Source of the DNA: Sordaria brevicollis
Lineage: Eukaryota > Ascomycota > Sordariomycetes > Sordariales > Sordariaceae
Length of the DNA: 64,000 bases
Direction of reading: 5' to 3'
NCBI GenBank assembly: GCA_033439795.1
Contig: JAUTDP010000006.1
Coordinates: 868,001 to 932,000, forward strand
A program made the position numbers and the translations under genes. Shown in pieces: positions 31,880 to 45,463 of the stretch. Below the pieces are notes generated by a model that saw nothing but the letters and a program-made list of their open reading frames with translations, was not told where the DNA came from and ran no database searches. The number at the start of each line of letters is the position of its first letter. Within the stretch, counting starts at the first letter, position 1.

Positions 31880-34800
31880 GCTGATGAGACTCGAGCTGTG
31901 TGGGCTGTATGCCGGATTGATTCAGTGTCTCCTGTTATAGCTGGGAGTGTGGAGGATGCGAGAAGAGGAGACCGAAGCGTTATTCAGTACCTAGACCTAG
32001 CGAAGCGGGAGTTTAAGTCAGCCTTGAAGGCTTTCTATTGAGAGTAACAACAACATAACAGTTTCGTGACAACGTTAGAGTTTCCTGAATGACAATTTGT
32101 TTGCCTGATTCCAGACTGCACGTGAAGGTTTTGCTGATAGTTGATGAAGAGTCGCTAAGGAGGCACGACGTTATTGGACGGATATGTTGTGTAACACTCG
32201 AGAAGGAGGCTCTTCTTAGTACAGTGGGAGAAAAAAAGAAAAAAAAGTCTGGGAAGGAGAACTGGCATCATGGCGAAAGAGACATGTTGACAATTGGCGG
32301 TAATAGGTAACCCAGCAACACTTTAAAGGACTTGCTCGGCCCCTGGTGTGACACCTAGACACAAGCTATTCCACCTTATGGCAAGAGGCAGGGAAGCATT
32401 GCTTCTTGCTTCTTCCAAATTCCATCCCGTTTGTCTTGATCACTAAGATAGAGTTTCTTCTTCTCTACAACTCTTTCATCATTTCAAGTCCAATGGCTCC
32501 TCGTTTCCACCTGGTCCAACTCTAAAAGCACGTATGTGTGGTCATTCCAGACTTACTCAGCCTTCCACTGCGACCACCTTCACAAAACCCGAGATTCTCA
32601 TTGACAATGTTCCCCGAATCGGCACCGAAGAATCCCAACGAATATCTAGCCAGGGCAGGTAGACCGCTCACCATTTCCAATGGAACTTAACACTATCCAC
32701 ATTATAGAACCGTGGGGCACCGCCGGACGAATTCTTCCACGACGTGTCCTTGGACAGCTACCCAAAGAAACAGAAAGCAACCCACAATGGATATGCTCAA
32801 TACTTTTGTCTCACCGGTAGTATATGAAATTGCAACCAAAAGGGACCGCGCATTGCCACGCATGTCTGTCCCTTGGCTGTCCATTTCGGGAAGGACACAG
32901 TGAAAGATGTTGTGAAGTTGCAGTCGTCGGTAGCATTGTATGTAGCATTAGTCCCCGAGAGTTCTGTTGCTACCACCCCTTTGTCCCTTTGCTTCCTCCG
33001 GGCTTCATTGCGGTCAAACAAAGGTACAGTGCATACATAGGGACGTGGGATGGATGTGGGATATGTAGATGCGGGATGTGGGATGTGGCGGTGGTGATGG
33101 TTTCCTTCGTGCGAGTAAATGCCGGGCAAAAGTCCGACGGAAGGAACTTTTGTTTGTCTCTTGGTAAACGCTACGGTGTGCATGTTTTGGGTCGGGTTTC
33201 TTGGGATCCCTTGGCAGCCACCTCATCCCCGTTGAGGGTCTATCCAGATTTGAGATGGCGTTCAAGTAAGGTACCGGCGAACGACTGCCGAGTGGCGTGT
33301 GTACGGACCTTTTGGAAGAGTTTCTGGAAGGTTTTGGCTGTTGTGTAGCATAGTCGTGCCAGCCACATAGATCATTGGTGGCACTCTTGAGTTGGCGGTC
33401 AACTCTGGGCCATTGTTGGTATCCTCTCCTCCCACCAAGCGGCCGTTTGTGATCATTGTGTAGGTACAGATGTATTTCAGACTTAATTTCCGTCACATCT
33501 ATGAAGGGCTTTGGCAGTGTATATGGCAAGGCAGAAAGAGCCGTTGCAGATGAGGGATTGTGTAGGGAAGGTGCCTCCGACGATCTGAACTCCAATCTGA
33601 CTTCTCCCACGTGGTTAACCTCAAAGGCTCGCAGTAACGAGGTCAAGATTGCAACAAGCAGGGAAGCCTTGGCGCAACGGGACATTTGAGACCCTTGATA
33701 CAGCAGATGTGCGCAAGAAGGGAAACATCTGGGTAGCATCAAAGACACATCTTTTCCCTATTCAATCACCGATGTTCACAGAGGGCTTCAACTACCATAG
33801 AAAAGCCAATGGGTCACGGTATGATGATAGACATACATGACTGAGTGAGAAGAGGGCAAACTGACCCATGAACATTAACGGCAGAATGGTAATGAAGATT
33901 TGAGATTCAAAAGTCCGAGATATCGCAATTCGAGAATATGATTGAGTATGCACTGCAGTTGCTTTATGTCCTCCATGTCTGGTTGTGACGAAAATCGCGA
34001 GCATGTAACCCTACGATACAGATAAATGGTTAGGCAACTTCCTGTTAGGGCAACTCAGTATGCGGTTGAGAGGAGCCCAACAGATCTCCAGACGCTCATC
34101 GACGTTTTGGTGTATGTGATACTGCTTGATTGGATAGGTTACCACAGGAAGTGAATCACGCAGAAGCGGGAGAAATCAACGAAGGTTCTTTTCAGTTGTA
34201 AGTAAAGAGTTGCACCGAAGATAACCGGGGACCCAAAATCCCACTTGGGACAGAAAGTTTGCGTTTTGTGAAGATCATGTCCGTGTCTCTTGTCAATAGC
34301 TTTCCACCCATTAACACCCGTATTAAAGACAGAAAAATGTAACATTTTGAAGACTTGCGGGTACTCCAGCCTCTTCAACCATCAGTCACGTCACTCGCGT
34401 GCTTAATCGGGTGCTGGTTCGAAGCAAGACTTGCACTCGTCTCAAGTCCAAAATCCAGGCGTTGTCCACTTGGTATCTCGACCTGGTTTAATGTACCTGC
34501 TAGTCCACTCAAAGATTGCACATTCTCGTCCTGTCTGGTCTAGTTCTCATGTGAAGGCTTCCATCCACGATAGTTGACACGCAGCTGTGCAATCTCGCGA
34601 GAGTTTATCGCATGGTGTATCACAAGAAACCGAGGCGGTCAACTTATCAACTCTTTGATGTTGAAAGAACCGATGCATGAACAGTCTTGGCTGGTTCGAC
34701 CGTAGGCTACCTCTACATATTGGGCGGTCGAAACGGGAAACAGTTGTGCTAGCAGTCCAAGTGTCACCTCGACACGCGAGAAAAGGGCGACTCTCTGAAT

Positions 34801-37800
34801 CTTGTCCGCGGTTTGTGGTTGGAACCACTACCTTGATTACCTGCCTTGACGGGGTAAAGCTGCCATGGCAGACAGCAGATTAGTATGTTAGACTGACACG
34901 CCGTCCGCACTCGCTTGTACGTGTAATGCTACCCTCGCCATATCAAGGACCAATCTTGACACTGACATTGGTTTCTCAGTGGACTGGCCTCAAAACGCGC
35001 GAGGACTAAGCGGGCCGACGGAACAAGGAATGGGCCAGTTGAGTGAGATTGTGAAGCGTATGTACCTGGCTGGCCATGGAAGACAGCGAAGCGCTGTGTG
35101 GGGAAAAGCCTCAAGATACTACAGCTCTTTGGGATTAGAGTCAACGAAGGGTGAGAAGGGAATCGTGATTGCGGTACTAGCGAGTGCCGAGACAGGCCTC
35201 CTGCCCTCGCAGGGCCTGGTTTGGTCAGGCCAAAGTGGTGGAAGTGGTGGAGCAAAGCCATGTCAAAGACGACAGGAAACGGGAATGAATTCCTCTCCTT
35301 CTATAGCGTGCGGAGCTTTCCGAGCAGAACGGTGGAGAGGTTTTGAGGAAAAAAGACCATCAAGGTGCCATTCGCGCAGGACGCCGGCAAGATGACGAGC
35401 TGTGATGGCTTCGGGAGAGTGGATATGGGATGGCAAACTGTGGATTGTTACTAGGGTGAAGACAGCCTCGTCATCTGCAGGGGAAAACGAACAAGACTGA
35501 GTCTTGTCAAGATGCCATCCATAGCGGAGGATGCCTGGGAGAGAAGGGGGATGGCCATAGGAAACTCGGATGGTGTGCAGAAAGGGAAATGGGGGCGTAC
35601 GGTAGGTACAGACAACAGCCGTCCATGGACCGTACCATGACAAATTCTGGGATCAAGGGTCCAGAGTTCAAAGGACCTCTTCGGGTGTCGAGTCCGCTCT
35701 GGTTTCCAAAGAGAGTTAGTTATGTATGAGAGACAGAGGGTGTGGTGTGGTGTGGTGTGGTGTGGTGTGGTGTGGTGTGCGGAGCGGGAGTCGGAATGTG
35801 AACTGAAAGGGTGGACGAGAGAGGAGAAGCTAGAAAGTGATGACTGACGGCGAGATCGATCGCAAGGGTCAAGTTTTAACGGCGACAAGGGCAGAAAGTG
35901 GCTGTCCGAAAGAGACGGGAAGGAAGAGGAAGCCACTGCATCGTCTGGAAGAGGAAAAGACTCAAAAGAGGACCTAGTGCGCAACTTGAAGCTATCGAGA
36001 GGGAGGAACGACGACGGGTGTGAGAGAAGTAAGAGCCAAGAATTGATCGGAGTGATTGGCAGAGCTGAACGTATTAGGCTTGGCAGGTGCTTGGCTTTGG
36101 CGGTTTGGCCTGCGTTGACTTATCGCAGATCCGCGATAGCGCACGGTGTCCCCCACTTGCCGCTTTCGGCTGTTGCCGGATGGCCCACTGTAGCCCTAAG
36201 CGTTTATTGAAACAGTCTTTCGTTACATGGACTCCTGGAGGTGTTCTTGAAATCCTCTTATTGTACACACTATTACAACACCAACAACCCCCAGCATATC
36301 TCCATTATCGTAACAAATGGAAATCAGGGTTAGGTTCGCTTTCTTTCTGCCTTGGGATATTTCCGTAATGGCCATGTTCCGGCTAAGACTGATTTGCTGT
36401 ATCTGCTTAGTGAGGGCTGAGAGCACGGGATGGATGGAAACGGCCACTAAAAGAACAGCGCAAACATCTAGGAAGATAAGAAGAAAGAAGGAACAGCCCT
36501 ACACCTCTAAGCCAGATTGACCAATGAGAGGCCGTATTCCATTCCTAAGAGGGCAATTTGGGGGAAAGGTGCACGAGCCACCATGGTACAGTCTCAAGGT
36601 GCTTGAGGAAACGAAACCCCTCTTTGCCATTTTCTTCCCTTTTCATCATCTTTACACTTTCAGTTGTACTCTCGGAAGCCCACCCACGACCTCGCCCATA
36701 CCTACCTAGCATCCGCTGCACAGTCAGGAAGAGGAGCATCCAATCTCCAGGTCGTGATGAGGCTACCAAACATAAGGCCTTCACAGCTGCCTTTCCAGGT
36801 CTCAAGCATGTCCACTCCAGCCTCAAAATCCCACTTGGCCTCCGTTTCTGCATCGGCCTTCATTCTTCAAGCATTCAGTACCCGCCTCTGCCCACCATCA
36901 AATACCTAGGCTTCAGCCAGCATTGTCACCTGCATAGAAACACGCTGTCGAAGGCTGATGGAGCATGGAACAACAACCCGATACTACTTTCATCCGCAAA
37001 GAAGCCTTTCATTGGAAGCTGATGGTCGGCGCCATTACACATACATAATGAACAGCCAAGTGGTGGACACCAGAGGAAGCAATGTCCGGGACAATACCCT
37101 CTTCTTGGTCTTATCAAGGGCCGGGCAAACTCGAGATACTCAGACCCAGGCTCACTGACCAGAACGCCCCCTATCTCCAAATTCATACCATGCAAGATTG
37201 GGTATAGAGATTCAACGCAGTCCTGTGAATATGCCGGAGATCAAGATTCAAACATGCTCCTCGGCTGCACAACTTGGCGATGAAGCTTGGTTCTTGTTTG
37301 GGCAAGGCTTGAATGAAGCCAAGAGACGAGTCTAGAGTTGCTTGGTCAAGTCGGCTTCACCCCTTCCTGTCTCTCCCGATATGCCCCATGAGCTTTCTGT
37401 CTTTCTATCCAGTCGTCCACTTTCACTACCACCACATTTGCAACCCCCATCCTGCAACCCCATCAACACCCCCCCCCCCTCTGGTCACCAGTCCTCCTTG
37501 AGGCTCATTAGGGTTCTCTCTCGCCTACCCAAGCCTGCGAGTTAACCCCATTTGACTCGGGCGTGATTGGTTTCACCGATCCTGGCCGAGATTGCGCGAT
37601 GGGTCTCAGACTCTCAGCACCATCTAGTGCCTCTTGCCGAGGAGGGAAGCCGAGGCCGTCACAAAATCCAAGGCCAACTTGGCTTTGAACGTTTGGTCTA
37701 GGGCCTTCCCGTCCACTATCTACCGTAGTGAGTGACGTGGTGGCTGGAAGCTGGAGCCGTTTGTTACCTTGCCCAAATGAAGTGTTCTTCCTTGAAGCCA

Positions 37801-38461
37801 ACCTACCACAGTGTGTTGTCCCACCGCCCCCTGGTTATCATGTACCTTCCATACAGGGTCAGAACTTAGACTACAGTCAGATACATAGTACTTGACCGAA
37901 CCTGCATGGGCCAAAATATCTAGACTTCGTCTACGTATTGCTGCTCTATACCCAGAACTACCTTCAAAGCCACGCGAATGCCACCTAAGCCCGTGGTTGA
38001 CGTCGCATCACGCCGGCCTTCTGTGGACTCTCTGGTATCAACCCCGTCAATGTTTATCACGGACTCGCTGATCACCCCCTTGGATATGTATGAGGATGCG
38101 GGGAACTTGAGTTTTACCATCCATCCTGGCCCATGAGCCCTGGTCCAACTATGTACTCCCTGTCGTTGCAGTCCTAGTCCCCGGTTACTAACTAGTCTGA
38201 TCGTCCTAGTTCTTTGAGTGTGTAGTTCTCCTACCCAGGCGCCCTCAGGCCGAGTGGATAAAGTAAGCACATCACTCACGGTGGTCTACCCGTGGGGGTC
38301 TGGTCAGAATTATATCAACTCAAGAGTATCCTCCCAAGTGGTCCTCTCTCGTCAAGGCATTCAAAGCTCTTTTCACGATCCAACCCCCAACCTTAACCCT
38401 CTTCACTTCCAACGTTACTTTTACAACCGTCAAACAAATTTCACCCCAAAGAAGCAACAGA
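31880..38461. other. Gene-poor interval, 6.6 kb
   Basis: Apart from one long but unrecognised minus-strand ORF (33014-33748, 244 codons) and a (TGTGG)n repeat, nothing coding is supported. The right end must hold the promoter and leader of the bANK gene at 38462. Confidence 0.45.
35739..35779 (+). repeat. (TGTGG)n pentanucleotide microsatellite
   Basis: About eight uninterrupted copies of TGTGG. Confidence 0.95.
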
Positions 38462-39631
38462 ATGCAAGACGACAAGAAGATGACGGCAGAGACGGGCCCC
38501 ATGGCCGAAAAGACACCGTCTCCAAAGCCCGCGGTGAATGACAGAAGAAAACTCCAGAACCGCATCGCCCAGCGCAGATTTCGGCGTATGTACTCGCTAT
38601 TTTACTCCATAGCGGCAGGAAAGCATGAAAGCTAACGAATTGCAACAGAAAAGAAGGCAATGGAGGCTCGTGCTGCCAGCATACAAGCAGAGGGCATCTG
38701 GCATGAATACTTCAACCTCCACCCTCAGTGCGCCGGAGACTACGATCTATCATATCTGGGACCTTCTGCGCCCACCAGCCCGACCGATGTTCCACAGCGA
38801 GGATGGCACCCAACGATCGAATATCAAATCGGCGCTTGGGATAACCAGTTCTTCGGCAGCGACAACTTGTACCTAAGCATGCCTTCAGCCGATATCGTCA
38901 CCCCCATGTCTCCTCCCAACAGCTCAGCATCATCCGTCTCACCAGACGGCTCGGTTCATGGCGGGGAAGCGCCCATCAAAACGCCTTGCTTTCCACTCCA
39001 CGATCAAGAGGGCTATCCCATGCCCGTTCAGCAAACTTACATGTTTCAGGACGGCATGTTTCCCAGCGTTCCCTTGGACATCAACGGCGCGGTTCCCAGC
39101 GCTCCACGTCACAGCTTCTCTACTGAAGCTCCTCATGGAGACAAAACAGACGCCTCCGCACTCGATTACACTGAAAACGGACGCGTTCAGTCTCGAGATC
39201 AGGCCGCGACAGAATGGAAGATGCACAAGCCAGCCCAGTCTATTGACTCGGCCACATGGACCTCCAAGGACGGTGAACAATTCGAGCCATTGCTACACAC
39301 AGCCGCCAAGAATGGCAACTGTGGCATCATTCAAATGCTTCTTGACCACAACACCGATGTCAACGAGCGCAACAGCAGCGGAATGACGGCACTTCATGTC
39401 GCCATTGAGAATTCCCAGGAAGATGTCATCATGCTGCTGCTTCAGAGGGGTATCGACGTGAACGCGGAGGATAACAGTCACCGGACGGCCCTCTCCATGG
39501 CTGTCAGCAGCAATAGCGAGTCTGGAGTCCGGCTGTTCTTGATGCATGGGGCTGATCCAAAACTAGCCAAAGTTCCCGCTTTTGGCAGCAACATGGGAAA
39601 TTATGCCGGTGGATGTACGATGGAAACATGA
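38462..39631 (+). CDS. bANK transcription factor: bZIP basic region plus ankyrin repeats, no leucine zipper
   Basis: Exons 38462-38585 and 38649-39631 (63-nt intron, branch GCTAACG) encode 368 aa. The intron splits the basic region; joined it reads DRRKLQNRIAQRRFRQKKAM (about residues 27-46), with the N-x-x-A-Q-R-x-F-R core of Yap-type bZIPs. No heptad leucines follow; the chain goes straight into IQAEGIWHEYFNLHPQ. At about 268-365 there are three ankyrin-like units (PLLHTAAKNGNCGIIQMLL, TALHVAIENSQEDVIMLLL, TALSMAVSSNSESGVRLFL). This is the layout of the bANK family, whose known members (TOXE type) activate secondary-metabolite gene clusters. No biosynthetic cluster is visible nearby, so targets are unknown. 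The start is the first of three in-frame Mets. Confidence 0.88.
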
Positions 39632-42600
39632 TAAACAGGAGCAGTTTGCATAGATTTCTCAATAATAAGAAACTCATTCCTCCGTTACTCCGAACTTGTC
39701 AAGACGTGCTGTTAAGGATGTAGTTGGTAATGCAAGAGCCTCACATGTAGGTGGCGTTTTAAGGTCCTGATTGGCGCTCCTTTAGCAAAGCCAAACATTG
39801 GGTGAGACCACTTCTGCACTGTACGGTCCCTTTGTTAAGCTTGACTTTGACCAAAAGATGCCGACACTATTCAGTTTCAACGTAGCTTGTCAACAACGAC
39901 TATCTCGATCTTTCAAGAAGGATCTTCCTCAGCGCAAAAATTCTACTTGGGCAATGTCTCCGTAATCGCTTAGAGACCATTTTGCGAGTACGGTGTCTGC
40001 CCATTAAGGAACTAGGAGATGCTATTCCGTAACCCCCCAAAAAGTCAACAAACTCGCTCAACATCCTCGCAACTCCGACGGAGACAACGAACGGGAACCA
40101 AGAAAAATCCAAGACAACTCCAGAAAGCTTCGCGCCCACGATTCCCCCACATACCCCGGTGTGATAACAAAGAGACCTCACATCAAGGATATCCGAGATA
40201 GCGCAAGGCGCTAAATACCACCTCAAAGGGTTACATTGCCGCACCGTAACGCAGCGATGCCGTCCCTCCCACTGTTTGACTTTCCCTTTCTTGTAACTAC
40301 GATACTACCCTACACGCCCTTTTCCCGTTTCGAACCTTCTCTTGAGCTTCTTTCTGTTCGTCTTTGTACACTTCGTGCACACTGTTCCAGCTGGCCTTTC
40401 ACTGACACCCAACACTTTTGTTTCTTCCCTGCTCGCTCTGCTCCAGAAGCTCCGCCACTGGGCGGCTACTGTATGGCCTGCGAGGAGGGCGGGTGGTTGA
40501 CAGGGTCTCTCTTCCAGTAGGTTTGATCAGGAACGGAAATGGTGCAGTATGCATCGCTGACAGAATGGAGTGGATACACTTGCGCTTCGGTTCTTTTTTG
40601 AGAACACTCCCAAACGTCCCTTTTGTCCGACAACCGCGGAGAAGAGATTCAGAGGTTCGGTTGGTGTGGTGAGGTAAGTGGCTGTTTGGTGATCAAATAT
40701 CTCGCGGTGATAATGAGTTATCAGTTGACAAACCAATGTTCACATGACAGATGAATGGCAAGACCAACTATCTAGAAGACGGAATGAGGGAATAGCACCC
40801 AAACACTAGTACCATAACCAAGCTGTGAGCACTCGTCTTTCACGAGTCTTCAGAAAGGCTACAGAGTGGACACTCACAAACACCCGAGATCGTGAGATCA
40901 CCTCGAAAATATTTTCTAGGTGCGTAGCTTCAACTTCGGCAAGATCTCAATCTACTTACTAGCTCAACATTGGCACCGCTCAGAATCGTAAGTTCAACCT
41001 TCACCCCATCCAAATCCCTCCGTCACCAATACAACACCCCGATTTAGCAATACGTACCGCAAAACCCCACATACCATGATCGCCAAAACATCGCCAAGCA
41101 AATAGATTGAATGACATCTCAATGCAGATTTGACCACAGTGGGTACTAGGCTCGCTATTTGGACCAAAGACGGAAGTGGTCGAGACAAATACATACATAG
41201 CAAGCTTCCGTCGGGCGTTGAAACGTTATCCAGTCGGGGAAATATCCTAGAAGGTTTTGAAGGTTCGATAAAACATACCGTGCTTATAAGCCAACCGCAC
41301 CTTATCTCCGAAGCCGCAAGCTAATGTCTCTTCAAGCTTTGATCATCATATCATATCATGGCAATGATACTACCTCTACACGTAGGGACTAGTACCCCGT
41401 TACGTCCAACACGACGACAGGACAAACGACCTTTCAACGGCAACGTCAGACTCGCCGCCGCCGCAACAAAAGTGAGGTACATATGATAGACATAATACCG
41501 TAGTGTATCGGAATATCACTATTGGATTTTTGGTGACTGTTACACTGCAGCCCGTCAGTCATGATCAACGAGGAGTGTTGGACAGTACTGCCCGTCCACG
41601 AGTTGACACTGTCTTTGTTTCCTGCGTTTCGAAGATACGAAAAACAGTGAGAAGACTGCCCGACTTCCAGATCTTCGTGGGGAGCGTGGGGGTCTAGAGC
41701 ACGACTACATTGCGTATCGAAGAATCTCAGAAGGACGGTTGAAGACTGGAATAGGAATTGAGAAGTGTTGATCAGGGTCCAAAGGGTCCAACATTACCTG
41801 TTGCAGATCAAATAGCTGGAACAGCACGTATACCAGCAAACCATGTATGTAGATACCAAAGGTCTTCTCGGAGTAAGTAACTGCCCAAAGCTGAAACTTC
41901 AGATGTCAGGCAGGATGCAAGATCAACCACACTGGACTCTTCTCCACAAATCCAAACTTGTAAAAGTACTTCACTTTAAACGCCCGCCACTGCAGCCCCA
42001 GGTGCACCACGGACTCAAAAGGCCGGGCAGTTGGTTGTTATGCCGGCGGCGGCGGCGGGGGGCGGATAAGCAAGGTACCTTCGTTCGTTTGAGGCGTGTG
42101 TGGCGGAAGGAAGTGGTTAGGTACGTACTTTTCTAGTTTAGTGTCTTGTGTCTTGTGACGCCGAAAACGGATATGGAAAGAGTCGAAATTTTACTGAAGG
42201 TTGTTGGAAGGGAGGAAGGAGCAAGTGATACTTCGGATGTTCAAGGCTCCTTCCTGAGGAGTACGCTGAACACTCTCCAACAGGGAAAAGCTTTTACATC
42301 GTCATGTGACGTTAAAAGGGCTGGAAGGAACATATTACTATGGAAGACACTCTTTCTGAGTCACGATGATTTCAGAACACTTCATGTGGAATCGATGTTG
42401 AGAAATGAATGGAAGTTTGTTCTAGTACTCAAGCAAAACAAAACTCAGACACATCCGCCGCCCCCAAAACAACAAGATGGAAATCAAAATGCCGCTCAAC
42501 AAGCTAGAGACCAAAGACCGGAAGCCAAAATGCCCCCGGAGAACATCGAGTGTAGGTAAAACAAACTGAATCAACAAAAAGCCATCCCAAGCGGGCAGAA

Positions 42601-42703
42601 CAAAACTCAGACATCCTCCCCCAGAACAAGACAATGAAACTACCGACCACCAAGCTGAAAAAGAATACCTCCCCTACCACCTCAACCCTTTCAACTCACT
42701 CAC
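39632..42703. other. Intergenic region between the bANK and dioxygenase genes
   Basis: No supported gene. An imperfect direct repeat lies at the right end (42437-42660). Confidence 0.5.
42437..42660 (+). repeat. Imperfect direct repeat in the 3' flank of the dioxygenase gene
   Basis: Two related copies, 42437-42508 and 42599-42660. Each begins AACAAAACTCAGACA and ends near AACAAGCTAGA / CACCAAGCTGAA, with C/A-rich sequence between. They differ by small indels. Confidence 0.6.
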
Positions 42704-44073
42704 TCAAGCACAACTAGCCCTCTTAAAATCCACCCTCAGTTCAGGCGGACTCATCTCAATATCCCACTTCGTTCCCACCTCCCTCCTCCACTCCTCCTGC
42801 TCCCACTCATACACCTCCCTCCCCACCTTCTCCAACCCTTCATCATCAGCCTTCCACGCCTTCTCATCATTCCTCAACCACAATCTCAACATATGCCTCT
42901 TCTTTCCCTCCCTCGGTTCATCCACAAAGCTGCTTCTAGCATGCAACATGGCAAAGTTGTTAAAAATCTGCATATCCCCCTTCTTCAACTCAATAGTCAG
43001 GGCATGTTCCTTGGCAAGGAAATAAACCATATCCAGCGCTTCAGCTTGCACCTCGCTCATGGCTGGCACGAGGGGATGGTGAGGCGAGAAGTGAGCACCC
43101 GTCAAAGGGCGACGGGAGAATTGGAACCCCGGGCCGTGCTCCACCTTGCCGTCAGAAGACGAAAAGTTGTAAAGCAACGGCCGAGTATGATACTGATTCT
43201 TATAAAACTCATCAAACGGCCAGTCATCTTTTGCCAGCACGTGAATGACATCAGGTCGGAGTCTCGCAATCTCATTGTAGATTTTCGCTGACGAGGCGAG
43301 GAAGGATTCACCGCCGTAGGCGGCTACGCCAAGGGCGTAGAGAGACAGGACGTCGCATAGATCGGTGTGGAAAGGTTGGGCCCGGTTGACGTAGGGCGAG
43401 TTGGGCATGCTACCGTGCTGCGTCACGTCGGACTCGCGGCGCACGGCTTGGATGTGCAGGATCATGCGCCCGTCAAAATCTTGCATCCCCCGGGTCTCGG
43501 CGATGTAGCTGGTGACGCCGAGGTAGAGGAGGATGTTGTCCATGGAAGAGTACTTGTCGGGTTCCAGGCCGCGGAGGACGACGAAGCCCCGGCCGTGGTG
43601 GATGATGTTGGAGATGGAGAGGAGTTTGGGGCCGAGGGTGGGGAGGGGGAAGGTGGATTTGGTTACGTCGTCGGGGGTTAGGTTGAGGGCTGCGATCGGT
43701 GGTGTTAGCTTGGAGTTTGGAGGAGAGGTGGTGGATGATGGTGGGCTGGTGGCTTACTCTTGAAGTACTCCAAAGCACTTTCGATCTCGGCGATGTCTTT
43801 TGGAGTGAGCTTGACAACGTAGTCGTCTTCTGACTTGAAGTCAGATCCGGACCAGACACGCTCAGAAGTGATCTCCGAGGGCCATCCAGCCGGTAAGGTG
43901 GTAGGACGGTTGAGGTTCATCTGTGCCAGACGTTGGACTCGCTCCTTAAAGACCTTGTAGGAGGGAATCCAGTCAATGTCTGGACGGACGATGGGGCTTG
44001 TGCCGGCGACATTCTTCTGGGGAAGTGCCATATTGCAGGTCTGAGTGCGTGTGGACCGAAGGGGACAGGCCAT
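42704..44073 (-). CDS. TauD/TfdA-family Fe(II)/2-oxoglutarate dioxygenase
   Basis: Two exons (44073-43758 and 43689-42704; 68-nt intron with donor GTAAGC). Seen: RGFVVLRGLEPDKYS, then the iron-binding HxD in QPFHTDLCDVLSLYALG, and the distal region FNNFAMLHARSSFVDEP with the second His and RHMLRLWLRN with the Arg that holds 2-oxoglutarate. Family members hydroxylate small substrates (taurine, alpha-keto acids, aryloxy acids, fungal metabolites), usually in the cytosol. The substrate here cannot be named. An alternative start at Met 15 (44031, MALPQKNVAG) looks equally likely; the first 14 residues are not family-like. The last exon is unusually C/A-rich on the plus strand. Confidence 0.9.
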
Positions 44074-45463
44074 TTTGTTTGTGTTTGTGTAATCTGAAGG
44101 TGTCGAAGAATATTAATGGGCTCTTGGGTTTGGGAAGAGGAAGCAATGAGTTGTTATAGTATTCAAGAACTCTGAATGTTCAAAGACAATGTAAAGATGA
44201 TGATGCTGTATGATGCTCTCTGTCTTCTTCCACTCGATAAACTCGTACGACACTCCCCCTTTTATATCCCAAACAAACCTCAAGGCTTCAACGCACCTCC
44301 GTTTTCTCTCTGAGGCTCATCCCAAGGTGCACTTTGGTTACCTAGAAGCAACCTGCGCAACTGCAAAAACTCGAAGAGGGCCGAGTTCTACCGCTACTTT
44401 CCGCAGAGCCTCAAGTCCTCCATGTCTTTGCCTAGATGTTGCATGCGTGAACATTTCTTAGTATTTCCCTCGTACTTTCAACCGTTAGAGGTACTTACCA
44501 GCACAGAGCCTCAAGTCCTTTCACGTCTCTGACACCGAAAAACACCGAAGCCGCATAGCCCCGGCATGATGATGATGATGGAAAGTCAGGGTCGTGAGTC
44601 AAACATGCGTTCAAGGATCTCCGGTGTGCTGGTGCATAATCGTTCAGAATCGGAGCACTCCGATTTCCCAGATGCCTCTAGGCTCACAAGAGCCGCATCG
44701 ATAAGGAGGTTGAAAATACGTGATTGGTTCATAAAGTAGCGGGTTCAAACACCGAGAACTGGACTTCGGTCTGAGCCTCATATTGTCCTGGCTCGAACTA
44801 GATCCACATAGTTCCATGGAAATGTAGTCATAGGGCAGACCAATGAGATGGTTTTAACAGAGCCTCAAAGCAAGGGTTCTTTCTGGTCCGATGCGGATAA
44901 GCAGGGTTCTTGGAGGGTAGAAAAGTCCTACGTTGTGCAAATAGGGCTGATGGAACGGTGGAAGATGCAGATGAAAGGGCGCACTTGCGGTGCGGCTCAT
45001 TGTGTACCTAGAGGTATGTACCCCGTTGGTTGCGTAATTTGGTGATTGAACTGATTGAAGTAACCAATGATGGGGGATGCGATTTCCTAGGTAAATATCA
45101 TGAATGGTTGATCTCTGGTTTTGTTTGTTCGTTGCCTCCCCAGGCTGCCATCTCTGACTCTTAGGCTGCCATGCCGGCTGATTGGAGAGTTTTGGCGGTC
45201 ACCGAAATCACCGAAATGAACTACGGTGTTAATGGGTACGCGTCCATCGAGTGGGGGTATCATTTTTCTAATTCCTTTCGTCATGATCTACATGAAACTT
45301 TCATCACGAGTTGGCAGCGTTAGAGCCAACCTGAGTGAAATTTTCAGGATTTCCCTCCGTCTAGCCAGTTTCCGGCACTGGTGTTGGCAAGGGTCTCTTT
45401 TTGTTGCCTTCACAAAAAGATAAAACTCTCTTTCCGTAGCCTGAACTTCCCTGAATCAACCAC
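44074..45463. other. Intergenic region upstream of the dioxygenase gene
   Basis: Promoter of the dioxygenase and 3' flank of the next minus-strand gene. No other gene was recognised. Confidence 0.5.

Noticed and set aside
35451..35984. Minus-strand ORF of 177 codons
   Set aside because: Its open frame is partly created by the TGTGG repeat and it reads as low-complexity His/Thr/Ser sequence.
38226..38300. GGCCGAGTGG string resembling a tRNA-Leu/Ser D-arm
   Set aside because: No T-arm/B-box and no closing acceptor stem. It also lies in the probable leader of the bANK gene.
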